NCBI GenBank assembly: GCA_900320545.1
Contig: ONSU01000015.1
Location: 1-54,069 of the forward strand
DNA length: 54,069 nucleotides
Direction: 5' to 3'
Origin: an uncultured Bacteroidales bacterium
Lineage (GTDB): Bacteria > Bacteroidota > Bacteroidia > Bacteroidales > UBA932
Part shown: piece after piece, positions 16,725 to 25,267 of the stretch
How positions within the stretch are numbered: position 1 is the first letter of the stretch
Layout: each line of letters starts with the position of its first letter
Translations under genes and position numbers: made by a program
Notes under the pieces: generated by a model
The model's database searches: none
The model's input: only the letters and a program-made list of their open reading frames with translations
What the model was told of the DNA's origin: nothing

Positions 16725-19486
16725 GTATTACCGGGATATATGACTTTCTGGCGCGTCACAAGTGGGTGAGGCGGGTGTCGCTGATCCTCATGACGGCCCT
16801 TCTCGCCGGTCTTGTCCTGACGATCCGATTCAGCGAAGATATCAGCGACTTCCTGCCGCTCGGGACGACCGAACGGGAGCATATGTCCGTCTACCAGAAT
16901 ATTTCAGGTGCGGAAGACCTTTATATCCTGTTCTCCAATCCCGGCGATGCCGACCGTACCGTGGAGGCGATCGACGCTTTTGAGGAGGCGGTGCATGCGA
17001 TGGATACGGAGCATTGGTGCGACGATCTGTCGTGCCATTACGATGTGGATTCGTTCCTGGAGCTGAGCGCGTTCGTGCAGGAGAATGTGCCGTATTTCCT
17101 GACGGAAGCGGACTATGCCCGGATGGACAGTCTTCTGGCGGAGCCCGGATATATCCCTTCGCGCCTCGCCGCCGACCGGGAAATGCTGATGTTCCCTTCT
17201 TCCGGCCTCTTCGCGGGCAGTCTTTCGCGGGATCCGCTGGGCCTGTTCAGCCCCGTCCTGCAGCGGCTGCAGCGCGCGAGCGGCTCGTTCGGATTCTCAC
17301 TGGTGGACGGATGCGCCTTCACCCCGGACATGAGCCGGGCCGTCGTCCGGATGCGGTCGCCCTTCGGCAGCAGCGAGACAAGCGGCAACGCCCGTCTGCT
17401 GGGCCTTCTGAATGACGCCGTCGACAGGATGCAGGCGGATTACCCCGACGTCCGGGTCGACTTCACCGGCGGGCCCGCCATCGCGGTGGGCAATTCGTCC
17501 CGCATCAAGAAGGACAGCATCCTGGCCATCACCCTGTCGGCCGTCCTGATCGTCCTGCTGCTCGTCTATTCTTTCCGCTCGCTGCGGAACATCCTCCTGA
17601 TCTTCCTCTCGGTGGGGTGGGGCGTCCTGTTCGCCCTCGGCGGAATGGCCCTTTTCGGAGACCGCGTGTCGATCATCGTGATCGGCATCGCCAGCGTGAT
17701 CATCGGCATCGCCGTCAATTATCCGCTCCATCTCATCGCGCATGTCGGTCATCAGAACGATAAACGGCTGGCTATCCGTGAGATCGTTTCGCCGCTGGTG
17801 GTCGGAAACATCACCACCGTGGGCGCTTTCCTCGCCCTGGTTCCCCTCAAATCCACGGCCCTTCGCGACCTCGGCCTCTTCGCGTCGCTGCTGCTCGTCG
17901 GCACCATTGTCTTCGTGCTGCTCTACCTGCCTCATTACATCGCGGTGCGGCGGACGGACGAGCGGGAGAGCCGGGCGCTGGATTATCTCTCCCGGCTGTC
18001 TCCGGAGCGGAGCAAGGTGTTTGTCGGCGCCGTCGTGGCCGTGACGCTCGTGCTGGGATGGTTCAGTTTCCGGACGGGATTCGACACCGATATGTCGCAC
18101 ATCAATTATATGACCGACACCCAGCGGGCGGATATGAAGTATTTCGAGGATCTGATGTCCCGGAACGAATCCGGTTCCGCGAAACGGGTGTATGTCTATA
18201 GCGAGGGGACGACGATGGATGCCGCGCTGGAGGCCAATGCCGCCGTGGCGACGCGGATCGACAGTCTTGTCGGGAAGGGGACGGCGACGCCTCAGAACGC
18301 GGTGTCGGAGATGATGGTGTCCCGTGGGGAACAGACACTTCGCATGGCTCGATGGAATGTCTTCGTCGAGCGGCATCAGCCCGCCTTCAGCACCGACCTG
18401 GATGCGGCGGCAAAGGAAAATGGTTTCACTCCCGGCGCCTTTGCACCGTTCAAGGCGCTGGTCGATACCGGCCGGCGTTGGGAGCCGCAGGAGTTCGCCT
18501 GGTTCGCTCCGTTGACGGAGACGGTATTCAGGCGCAATTTCACCACGCTGGAAAGCGGAAAATCCTATATGGTGACGGCCCTCAATGTGGAAGAAGAGAA
18601 TGTTTCTTCGGTGAGGGATGCCTTCGCGGGAAGTTTCGACCTCGCGGGGATGAATGCGGATCTGACGCGTTCGCTTTCCGACAATTTCAATTACATCGGA
18701 TGGGCGTGCTCGCTGATCGTGTTCTTCTTCCTCTGGTTCTCCTTCGGTCGGCTGGAACTGGCGCTGATCTCCTTCCTGCCGATGGCCGTCAGCTGGGTGT
18801 GGATCCTGGGCCTGATGGCGCTTGCGGGCGTCAAATTCAACATCGTCAATGTGATCCTGGCGACATTCATCTTCGGCCAGGGTGACGATTACACCATCTT
18901 CATCACGGAGGGCTGCCAGTATGAATATGCGCACCGGCGGCCGATCCTTGCCTCTTACAAGCGGAGCATCCTGCAGTCGGCGGCGATTATGCTGGTCGGT
19001 ATCGGGACGCTCATCGTCGCGCGGCATCCGGCGATGCACTCCCTGGCGGAAGTGACGATCATCGGGATGTTCTCGGTGGTGCTGATGGCGTATCTGATCC
19101 CGCCGCTGCTGTTCCGGTGGATCACGACCCGCAGGGGGGAGGTCCGCCGCTATCCGCTTACGCTGCGGTCCCTCTTCGCCGGGGCGCCGTCCGATCCGGC
19201 CGCGCAGGTGCGGGGTCGCTATCTGTATAAGGGGAAGGATATTATCCGCGTCGTCCGGCAGAATCTCCGGCGGCACGGTCCGGAGGTGGCCGCCCTGCAA
19301 TTTGAAGGTCCGGAGGTCCGTCTGACGGACGAAGGTTACGGGGAATTGGCGCTTCTCGCCGCCCTTTTGCATCCGGATCAAAAATTTACAGTAACTTTGC
19401 AATCTCCGGAGCATCGGCGGATCGCCACCGTGGCCGCCGACGGCTTTGTGAACAATGTGGAATTTATCGAATCGCAACCATTATGA
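16721..19486 (+). CDS. MMPL/RND-type lipid exporter
   Basis: 921 residues. An N-terminal helix (about 19-36) is followed by a periplasmic domain (about 40-260), a five- to six-helix block (about 265-435), a second periplasmic domain and another helix block (about 650-810), the duplicated layout of MMPL transporters. DLSD-like start IRFSEDISDFLPLG and the GQGDDYTIFITEG stretch in the second helix block fit the family and its proton-relay position. It probably exports the lipid-linked product to LolA. A soluble C-terminal tail of about 100 residues holds a candidate internal promoter for the next gene. Confidence 0.87.
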   Translation: MSITGIYDFLARHKWVRRVSLILMTALLAGLVLTIRFSEDISDFLPLGTTEREHMSVYQNISGAEDLYILFSNPGDADRTVEAIDAFEEAVHAMDTEHWCDDLSCHYDVDSFLELSAFVQENVPYFLTEADYARMDSLLAEPGYIPSRLAADREMLMFPSSGLFAGSLSRDPLGLFSPVLQRLQRASGSFGFSLVDGCAFTPDMSRAVVRMRSPFGSSETSGNARLLGLLNDAVDRMQADYPDVRVDFTGGPAIAVGNSSRIKKDSILAITLSAVLIVLLLVYSFRSLRNILLIFLSVGWGVLFALGGMALFGDRVSIIVIGIASVIIGIAVNYPLHLIAHVGHQNDKRLAIREIVSPLVVGNITTVGAFLALVPLKSTALRDLGLFASLLLVGTIVFVLLYLPHYIAVRRTDERESRALDYLSRLSPERSKVFVGAVVAVTLVLGWFSFRTGFDTDMSHINYMTDTQRADMKYFEDLMSRNESGSAKRVYVYSEGTTMDAALEANAAVATRIDSLVGKGTATPQNAVSEMMVSRGEQTLRMARWNVFVERHQPAFSTDLDAAAKENGFTPGAFAPFKALVDTGRRWEPQEFAWFAPLTETVFRRNFTTLESGKSYMVTALNVEEENVSSVRDAFAGSFDLAGMNADLTRSLSDNFNYIGWACSLIVFFFLWFSFGRLELALISFLPMAVSWVWILGLMALAGVKFNIVNVILATFIFGQGDDYTIFITEGCQYEYAHRRPILASYKRSILQSAAIMLVGIGTLIVARHPAMHSLAEVTIIGMFSVVLMAYLIPPLLFRWITTRRGEVRRYPLTLRSLFAGAPSDPAAQVRGRYLYKGKDIIRVVRQNLRRHGPEVAALQFEGPEVRLTDEGYGELALLAALLHPDQKFTVTLQSPEHRRIATVAADGFVNNVEFIESQPL
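19366..19399 (+). promoter_or_regulatory. Candidate internal promoter ahead of the ACP-ligase gene
   Basis: TTTG at 19366-19369, 22 nt, then TAACTTTG at 19392-19399, inside the 3' end of the MMPL gene and about 84 nt before the next ATG. The spacing is one base longer than the usual 19-21. Confidence 0.5.
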
Positions 19487-21024
19487 GAGACGAGATCAAA
19501 AACCTCCTGAGCGACGTGCTCCCCGCCGTGGATTTCGAGGCGGACTTCCTTTTCAGCCATCTGGATTCGCTCAGCATCGCGACCATCCTGTACATCCTCA
19601 ATGACAAGTACGGCATCAGTCTCGGAGCGGAGGATGTGACGCCCCGCAATTTCAAGACCCTCGACAATATCGTGCGGATGGTGCAGGCGAAGCGCAGTCT
19701 GGAGGCGCGGATCCTGCAGCACGCGGAGGAGAATCCCGACACCGTGGCGGCCGTGCAGGGAAGCAAGCATATCACCTACGGAGAACTCTGGCAGGCCATT
19801 CTTACCAAGGCGGACGAACTGCGCGCGGGCGGCCTGCAGCCGCACCGGCCGTATGTTTTCCGCAATCCCCAGGATTTCAGTTTTCTCGTCACTTACTGCG
19901 CCGTCCATTATCTGAAGGCGGTTGCCGTACCGCTCGGTCAGCAGGCCACGGACGAAGAATTCGAGGCCGTCAGGGCGGAGGTGGAGGCCAATGCCTTTGC
20001 GGACGATATCCGTGACGTGCTCTATACGACGGGCACGACCGGCAAGTCCAAGGGCGTGATGATTTCGGAGACGATGCTCATCGCCTGCGCGGACAATTTC
20101 ATCAGCGACCTGGGATTCCGGGCGGGGCTCCTTTTCATCATCAGCGGCCCGCTCAACCACATCGCCTCGCTGTTCAAGATCCACCCGACGCTGTCTTCGG
20201 GCGGCACCATCTGCATCATCGACGGACTGAGGGATATGAACGTCTTTTTCGATGTGTTCAAACTGCCGTTCGAGCGCTTCGCGACCTTTATGGTGCCGGC
20301 CAGTCTCCGCCTGCTGATGGAGTTCTCCTACGAGACGCTCTGCAGTCTGGATTCCAAGATCGAATTCATCGAGACGGGGGCGGCCCCGATCACGAAGGCG
20401 GATATGGAGAGACTGGCGAAAGCCCTTCCGCACGCGCGGCTCTACAACACCCTCGGCGGGACGGAGATCGGCTGCGTGTCGACCTACGATTTCAACGACG
20501 GGAAGTATATGGAGGGCTGCATCGGCCGTCCGCTGAAGAACGCCTCCGTGGAGATTTCTCCCGAGGGGAATATCATCGTCTACGGCCTGACGATCATGAG
20601 CGGGTATGTGGGCGATCCGGAGCTGACGAAGAGCGTCATTATCGACGGCAAGATCCATACGTCCGATCTCGGCTATTTCGACGAGAACGGCCTGCTCCAT
20701 ATCACCGGCCGGAGCGGTGACATCATCAACGTGGGCGGCTACAAGGTCAATCCGAACGAGGTCGAGACGGTGGCCAATTCCTTCCCCGGCGTCAAGGACT
20801 GTGTCTGTGCGCCCGCCGAGCATCCCGTCATCGGTACGATCCTGAAGCTGTATGTAGTCCTGGAGGACGGCGCGACGCTGGACAAGCACGCCCTCGCCGT
20901 GTACATCAAGTCGAAGCTGGAGGCCTACAAGGTGCCTACCTGGTACGAGGCCGTTCCGAAACTCGAGTATACGTATAACGGGAAACTGGACCGGAAGTAC
21001 TACAAGACCCTCAGTCAGCAGTGA
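19483..21024 (+). CDS. Carrier protein-AMP ligase fusion (starter-unit activation)
   Basis: 513 residues. Residues 1 to about 75 resemble an ACP (HLDSLSIATIL, with Ser29 as probable phosphopantetheine site). Residues about 85-513 are an acyl-AMP ligase: YTTGTTGKSKG (P-loop), NTLGGTEIG, HTSDLGYFDENG, GGYKVNPNEVE and NGKLDRK with the C-terminal catalytic Lys. The N-terminal part of the ligase is shorter than usual. In aryl polyene clusters a stand-alone ligase loads an aryl acid such as 4-hydroxybenzoate onto a carrier; here both parts are joined. The gene overlaps the MMPL gene by 4 nt and ends convergently within the hydrolase gene (14 nt overlap). Confidence 0.85.
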   Translation: MRDEIKNLLSDVLPAVDFEADFLFSHLDSLSIATILYILNDKYGISLGAEDVTPRNFKTLDNIVRMVQAKRSLEARILQHAEENPDTVAAVQGSKHITYGELWQAILTKADELRAGGLQPHRPYVFRNPQDFSFLVTYCAVHYLKAVAVPLGQQATDEEFEAVRAEVEANAFADDIRDVLYTTGTTGKSKGVMISETMLIACADNFISDLGFRAGLLFIISGPLNHIASLFKIHPTLSSGGTICIIDGLRDMNVFFDVFKLPFERFATFMVPASLRLLMEFSYETLCSLDSKIEFIETGAAPITKADMERLAKALPHARLYNTLGGTEIGCVSTYDFNDGKYMEGCIGRPLKNASVEISPEGNIIVYGLTIMSGYVGDPELTKSVIIDGKIHTSDLGYFDENGLLHITGRSGDIINVGGYKVNPNEVETVANSFPGVKDCVCAPAEHPVIGTILKLYVVLEDGATLDKHALAVYIKSKLEAYKVPTWYEAVPKLEYTYNGKLDRKYYKTLSQQ

Positions 21025-21928
21025 TTTCGGGGTAGAGTCCTTTCAGCCATCCGAGGAATTCGTGTTTCCACTGCCGCGAGCGGGAACTGCCGCGGTTTTC
21101 ATTGACACCGAACCCGTGACCGCCGGTCTCGTACTGGAGATATCGGTGGGGGACGCCGCGGGCCGTGAGGGCCGAGTCCAGCAGGACGGAGTTCCGGAAC
21201 TGCACGACCGGGTCGTCGATACAGTTGACGAGAAAGACCGGCGGACAGCCTTCCGGAATGTGCATTTCCAGGGAGAGGGAATCCATCAGCACCCGGTCGT
21301 GCTGGTGATTGTCGCCCAGCAGGCCTCTTCTGGAACGTTTGTGGACGAAGGGTCTCTGCATCGTGACGACGGGGTAGACCGGAGCGACGAAGGCCGGACG
21401 CAAGGGGGCCTCGGTTCGGATGCCGGTGTCTTCCAGGAACCGGGTGCGGCTGTAGCAGGCCGCCGACATCACGAGGTGGCCGCCTGCCGAGAAGCCCATC
21501 ATTCCGATTTTGTCCCGGTCGATCCGACAGGCGTCCGCATGTTCCCAGACCCACTGGAGCGCCCGTTGTGCGTCGGTGATCATGTCCGGATGCCGCTTGC
21601 CCCGGAAGAGGATCCGCGAGTGAAAGATGAATTCCGGAATGCCGACGGTGCGGTAGAAGAGGACAAAGGCGGTAATGCCCCGCTCGCTGAGCCAGGCACC
21701 GACCTCCCGGCCTTCCACCTCCCTGTCGAGCCAGTGGTAGCTGCCGCCGGGACAGACGATGACGCTTACCCCCGTGGGCCGCTCCGGTCGATAGACCAGC
21801 AGGGAAACCTCCTTCCCGTGCCGGACCTTGTGCCCTTCCCAAAGGGCTACGGTGTCGGCGGGGGATGCCGCGAAGAGCGAGAACACCCCGTAGAACAGAC
21901 CGGTCAGGAGCGGGAGCAGGCGGCGCAT
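21011..21928 (-). CDS. Exported alpha/beta hydrolase (acetyl-esterase/BD-FAE type)
   Basis: 305 residues from the ATG at 21928, with a signal peptide (LLPLLTGLFYGVFSLFAASPA). CPGGSYHW is the oxyanion region, GFSAGGH the nucleophile elbow (Ser), DDPVVQF holds the acid, and GGHGFGV the catalytic His. Overall it resembles the carbohydrate- or feruloyl-esterase-like hydrolases common in Bacteroidota. The ATG overlaps the upstream hydrolase stop by one base, so the two form an operon. The substrate cannot be told from the sequence. Confidence 0.8.
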   Translation of the reverse strand: MRRLLPLLTGLFYGVFSLFAASPADTVALWEGHKVRHGKEVSLLVYRPERPTGVSVIVCPGGSYHWLDREVEGREVGAWLSERGITAFVLFYRTVGIPEFIFHSRILFRGKRHPDMITDAQRALQWVWEHADACRIDRDKIGMMGFSAGGHLVMSAACYSRTRFLEDTGIRTEAPLRPAFVAPVYPVVTMQRPFVHKRSRRGLLGDNHQHDRVLMDSLSLEMHIPEGCPPVFLVNCIDDPVVQFRNSVLLDSALTARGVPHRYLQYETGGHGFGVNENRGSSRSRQWKHEFLGWLKGLYPEITAD

Positions 21929-22725
21929 CAGACGTTCAGGTTCTTTTTCAGGAAGTCGGTGGCGATGCCGGTCACGGTTTTCTTGTCGCCGCCGAGGAAG
22001 TGGCCTTCCTTCTCCAGGATATGGAGCTCGCTGTCGGGGTAGAGTTCGTCGTACTTCCGACTGTACGAGAGTGGCACGATCTTGTCCTTGGCCCCGTGAA
22101 TGAGGCAGACTTTGCCCGTGTAGCGGGTCGAAGTCTCGTAGATGGGATACTGCTGCGCCTCCAGGATGAATTTTCTTCCCAGCTTGTGGAAAAGGACGTT
22201 CACGAATTCCGGCGGATTGGCGGGGTCGTATTTGGCATTCATACACTGGCCCTTCAGCGCATCGTCCTTGAGGACGGCGGCGGGAGCCATCTGAACGAGG
22301 CAGACGGGTTTCACATCCTTATCCTCCAGTTCGCCGGCGAGAAGGCCCGCAACGACGCCGCCCTGGGAATGTCCCGCGAGGGCGATGCGGCTTACATAAG
22401 GCAGCTGCCGGGCGTATTCCCATACGGCCCTTGCGTCCGCGACTTCGCCGGAGAGCGTCATGTCGATGAATTTTCCCTCGCTCTTGCCATGGGCGTCGAA
22501 GTCGAAACTGATGGAGGCGATGCCCTCGGCGGCCAGCGCCTTTGCGAGCGCCGGAACGGGATACATCTCTTTCTTGGCGATGAATCCGTGCATCAGGATG
22601 ACCATCGGACATCTGTCCTTCCCGGGATCAAACCCTTCGGACAGGACGATCTTGGTGTCAATGCCCCCTTGCGGGCCTTGTACGGCATATGTCCGGGGAC
22701 GTTTCAGAAAAGAGAATAAAGCCAT
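21928..22725 (-). CDS. Cytoplasmic alpha/beta hydrolase
   Basis: 265 residues, no signal peptide. MHGFIAKKE is the oxyanion loop, GHSQGG the nucleophile elbow with Ser, IHGAKDKIVP the acid loop, and EKEGHFLGG the His. The layout fits feruloyl-esterase/monoacylglycerol-lipase-like hydrolases of the serine aminopeptidase S33 group. It is the first gene of a two-gene operon with the exported hydrolase. It has no visible link to the convergent aryl-polyene-type operon beyond position. Confidence 0.8.
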   Translation of the reverse strand: MALFSFLKRPRTYAVQGPQGGIDTKIVLSEGFDPGKDRCPMVILMHGFIAKKEMYPVPALAKALAAEGIASISFDFDAHGKSEGKFIDMTLSGEVADARAVWEYARQLPYVSRIALAGHSQGGVVAGLLAGELEDKDVKPVCLVQMAPAAVLKDDALKGQCMNAKYDPANPPEFVNVLFHKLGRKFILEAQQYPIYETSTRYTGKVCLIHGAKDKIVPLSYSRKYDELYPDSELHILEKEGHFLGGDKKTVTGIATDFLKKNLNV

Positions 22726-22794
22726 AAGGAGTTGTTTTCGAATTACAAAAATAATGTTTTTCCCTTATCTTCCGTCGTATTTCAGTAAAAAACC

Positions 22795-24033
22795 TTACGG
22801 ATCGATCACCAGCAGGGCCAGGGTGTCACGGTTGACGGGCGGACCGGCGGAGATGTAGAACATTGCGGTGCCGCCTTTTTTCGTGTGCAGGGTGATGCCG
22901 AGCCCGTCTTCGTCGTAGGTGTAGGAATATAGGTGGCTTTCGCCTTCGAGCCATTCGCGGTCGAATTCGACTTTGGTCCAGGGCGGGAAGACATCGCAGC
23001 GGAAGTGGAAATCTTCTCCGCTCCTGCATTCGTTGTACTGCGCCGGGTGGAGATCGAAAACCTTGGCGTGCTCCTGGACACCGAGGTGCTCCAGGTCTAC
23101 GCTCCAGCTGTCGCCGTGGAGCCCGTCGCCTTCCGGCCGGACGGTAATGTGATAGTGGCAGTTCCGGAAGAGATCGTAGTTGCCGGGCCGGGCGCCGATG
23201 TAGAAGCGGTACACCAGATACTGTCCGGCTCCGGAGTAGTAGATGTCCGAGAAGTACTCCAGCTCCAGTTCGACATAGGAGCATACCGGCTCCCTTAGCC
23301 GGTCTCCCTGGCGGTTCTCCAGCAAGTAGACGGCGCATTCGCGGCTGAGTCCGAGCGTTACCTCTTTGTTGAGGTCGTCGCACTCCGGGTAGATCTTGGT
23401 GAATCCCGCGGCGAAGACCTCCTCCGCCGTCTCCGCCCGGCTCGGGGAAAAGAGCAGGGCCGAGCGCGGACACCCGCCGACCGTCACGCGCCGCACCAGC
23501 ATCCGCACGTCCGGCGAGAGCGCTGTCCGGTCTAAGCGGAGCGAGACTTTCGCCATCATCCGTTCCAGGGCGAAAACGACCGGCTCGCCGTCCCACGCGA
23601 CGACGCCCTCCGCCCGGGCGGTCATCGGAACGCCCCGGGTGTATTCGTCCGGATAGGTCAGGTAGTACCGGTATCGCTCCAGTTCTTCGCGGGACGACAC
23701 CGGAAGGGCGTAGCCGAGGTTGGCGCAGACATATACGTCATAGGGAACATCCTTCAGCAGTTTCCGCTTGAAGGAGACCCCGTCCGCCTCCGGCGTCAGG
23801 TCTTTCCGGACCAGGTATGCCTTGTCTTCCAATACCCCTTTGTGGTTGAATATCAGGAGATTGACGTCGGTAATCAGGTTCTCGTCCGGGTCCGTGGCCC
23901 GCGAAGCGGCGGAAGGGGAGACCGCAAGGCAGAAAGCGATCTCCCGCTCCCGGTCCGCAATGCCATCTCCTGCAAAGGGGTGACAGGCGGTCGCGATGGC
24001 AAGTAACAGGATATGAGAGAGTGATTTCCACAT
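22795..24033 (-). CDS. Fimbrial-type surface lipoprotein (DUF4906-like)
   Basis: 412 residues from the ATG at 24033. A lipoprotein signal, LLLAIATAC, places the lipid on Cys17. ENLITDVNLLIFNHKGVLEDKAYL is the start of an immunoglobulin-like fimbrillin domain as in FimA/Mfa subunits, followed by CANLGYAL and several beta-rich blocks. It is probably an accessory or tip component of a type V-like fimbria. The start is 5 nt after the upstream lipoprotein stop. No protease-type (Rgp) site or other fimbrial genes are visible nearby. Confidence 0.65.
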   Translation of the reverse strand: MWKSLSHILLLAIATACHPFAGDGIADREREIAFCLAVSPSAASRATDPDENLITDVNLLIFNHKGVLEDKAYLVRKDLTPEADGVSFKRKLLKDVPYDVYVCANLGYALPVSSREELERYRYYLTYPDEYTRGVPMTARAEGVVAWDGEPVVFALERMMAKVSLRLDRTALSPDVRMLVRRVTVGGCPRSALLFSPSRAETAEEVFAAGFTKIYPECDDLNKEVTLGLSRECAVYLLENRQGDRLREPVCSYVELELEYFSDIYYSGAGQYLVYRFYIGARPGNYDLFRNCHYHITVRPEGDGLHGDSWSVDLEHLGVQEHAKVFDLHPAQYNECRSGEDFHFRCDVFPPWTKVEFDREWLEGESHLYSYTYDEDGLGITLHTKKGGTAMFYISAGPPVNRDTLALLVIDP

Positions 24034-24038
24034 AATCG

Positions 24039-25070
24039 TCAGAACAGAACGGGATAGGCGTCCATTTCCCGCCAGGGGAGAACCTGCATCGCGCAGCGTA
24101 CGGCTTCGGTCGAGACCGGGATGTCGGGGCCGGAAGTGCCGGTCCGGGTGATGGTCAGGTCGACGGAAACGGTTTCGCCCCGCCCGATGGAGGGAATGCC
24201 GACGGGGTACCAGTACCGTTCGCCCAGCAGGGTCCCTTCGACGACCAGGCAGGTGAGGGGCCTGCCGAGGCCTTCCTCGGCTGCGGCATTGGGATAGCAC
24301 CAGAATTCCGCTTCCGGCAGTGCGGTCCCCTCCACCCGCGCCAGGTGGACGGCGTCCGATGCCGGATCGTCCCGTTCGCCCATATTGATCCAGGAGGCGG
24401 GGAGCGTATGCGTGCCGTCGTCGAACAGCGCGAACGAACGGTTGACGTTGACAAGGTAGATATCGACATCCTGCAGTACGGCGTCTCTGTACGGCCGGGA
24501 ATGGAAGTCGCAGCAGAGCGAATGGAGAACGATCCGTGACAGCAGCGGCTCCAGGACCAGTTCGCCGCGTCGCTCTCGTCCCGCGCGCACCTCCGCGAGG
24601 CCCGTCATTACGGGCCGGTCCGGACGGTCGGCCGTCAGGTCCGAAACCCGTTCCGACAGCCGCTGAAAAGTGCGGATATCGCTCCAGGCCCACATGTCGC
24701 AGGGCAGGTTGAGGATGCCCGCGACGATCTTGTCGCCGGAGCGGGATGCGGCCTCGAAACTGCCCTCCGGCAGTGATTCGAACCGTTCATAGGAGTCCAG
24801 GGTCCGGAGCGGATCCTTATTGAAAAAGAAGAGGTCGAGCGTCCCGCCGGCGGCTGACGGAGGAATGCGGACGGTCATCTTTACGCAAACGGAAGGGGGG
24901 TCGGGAACCTGCTTCCCGCAGGCAGGCAAAAGGAGGGCCGGGAGGTATGTAAGCAAAAAGAAAAAGAGTGTTTGTGCCGCAGAAAGGCGGCGCCTCGAAC
25001 AGAGGCGGCAGAGATTCGTCCGGCCCGTCCTTTTCATCCTGTCCTTGCAGATATTCTTGAATCCGTTCAT
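24039..25070 (-). CDS. Fimbrillin/Mfa-like lipoprotein
   Basis: 343 residues. A positively charged start is followed by a hydrophobic stretch and the lipobox LLPAC (Cys about 51), an unusually long n-region. IYLVNVNRSFALF, FWCYPNAAAEEG, TCLVVEGTLLGERYWYPVGIP and VSVDLTITRTGTSGPD match the conserved end of fimbrillin (P. gingivalis FimA/Mfa) proteins. It is likely a pilin or anchor lipoprotein acting with the downstream lipoprotein. A start further in, at the Met of DRMKRTG, would give a more ordinary signal length. A promoter-like TAGTTTTG lies 44 nt upstream. Confidence 0.7.
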   Translation of the reverse strand: MNGFKNICKDRMKRTGRTNLCRLCSRRRLSAAQTLFFFLLTYLPALLLPACGKQVPDPPSVCVKMTVRIPPSAAGGTLDLFFFNKDPLRTLDSYERFESLPEGSFEAASRSGDKIVAGILNLPCDMWAWSDIRTFQRLSERVSDLTADRPDRPVMTGLAEVRAGRERRGELVLEPLLSRIVLHSLCCDFHSRPYRDAVLQDVDIYLVNVNRSFALFDDGTHTLPASWINMGERDDPASDAVHLARVEGTALPEAEFWCYPNAAAEEGLGRPLTCLVVEGTLLGERYWYPVGIPSIGRGETVSVDLTITRTGTSGPDIPVSTEAVRCAMQVLPWREMDAYPVLF

Positions 25071-25113
25071 TTTTCAATTTCCGGACGCACGGAATTGCGG
25101 CGTACCGGCAGTG

Positions 25114-25121
25114 CAAAACTA
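25114..25121 (-). promoter_or_regulatory. -7 promoter element for the fimbrial-type lipoproteins
   Basis: TAGTTTTG on the minus strand fits TAnnTTTG and lies 44 nt before the ATG at 25070. The -33 region is T-rich but has no clean TTTG. Confidence 0.45.
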
Positions 25122-25246
25122 CCGCGGAACAGGAAGAAAAAGAAGGCCCGGAAGATCCGGACCCTCAGATTTTGAAGTTTTTTGAATGAATTCGCTGTTT
25201 TTTTAATGGAAATTAAAGAAAAATACAGCGCTTAAAGATTTTTTCT

Positions 25247-25265
25247 TTCAAAAATATTTTTTGAA
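25247..25265 (-). terminator. AT-only hairpin after nqrF
   Basis: TTCAAAAA and TTTTTGAA form an 8-bp stem with a 3-nt loop, 2 nt after the nqrF stop. The lack of GC pairs makes it weak. Confidence 0.35.
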
Positions 25266-25267
25266 GA

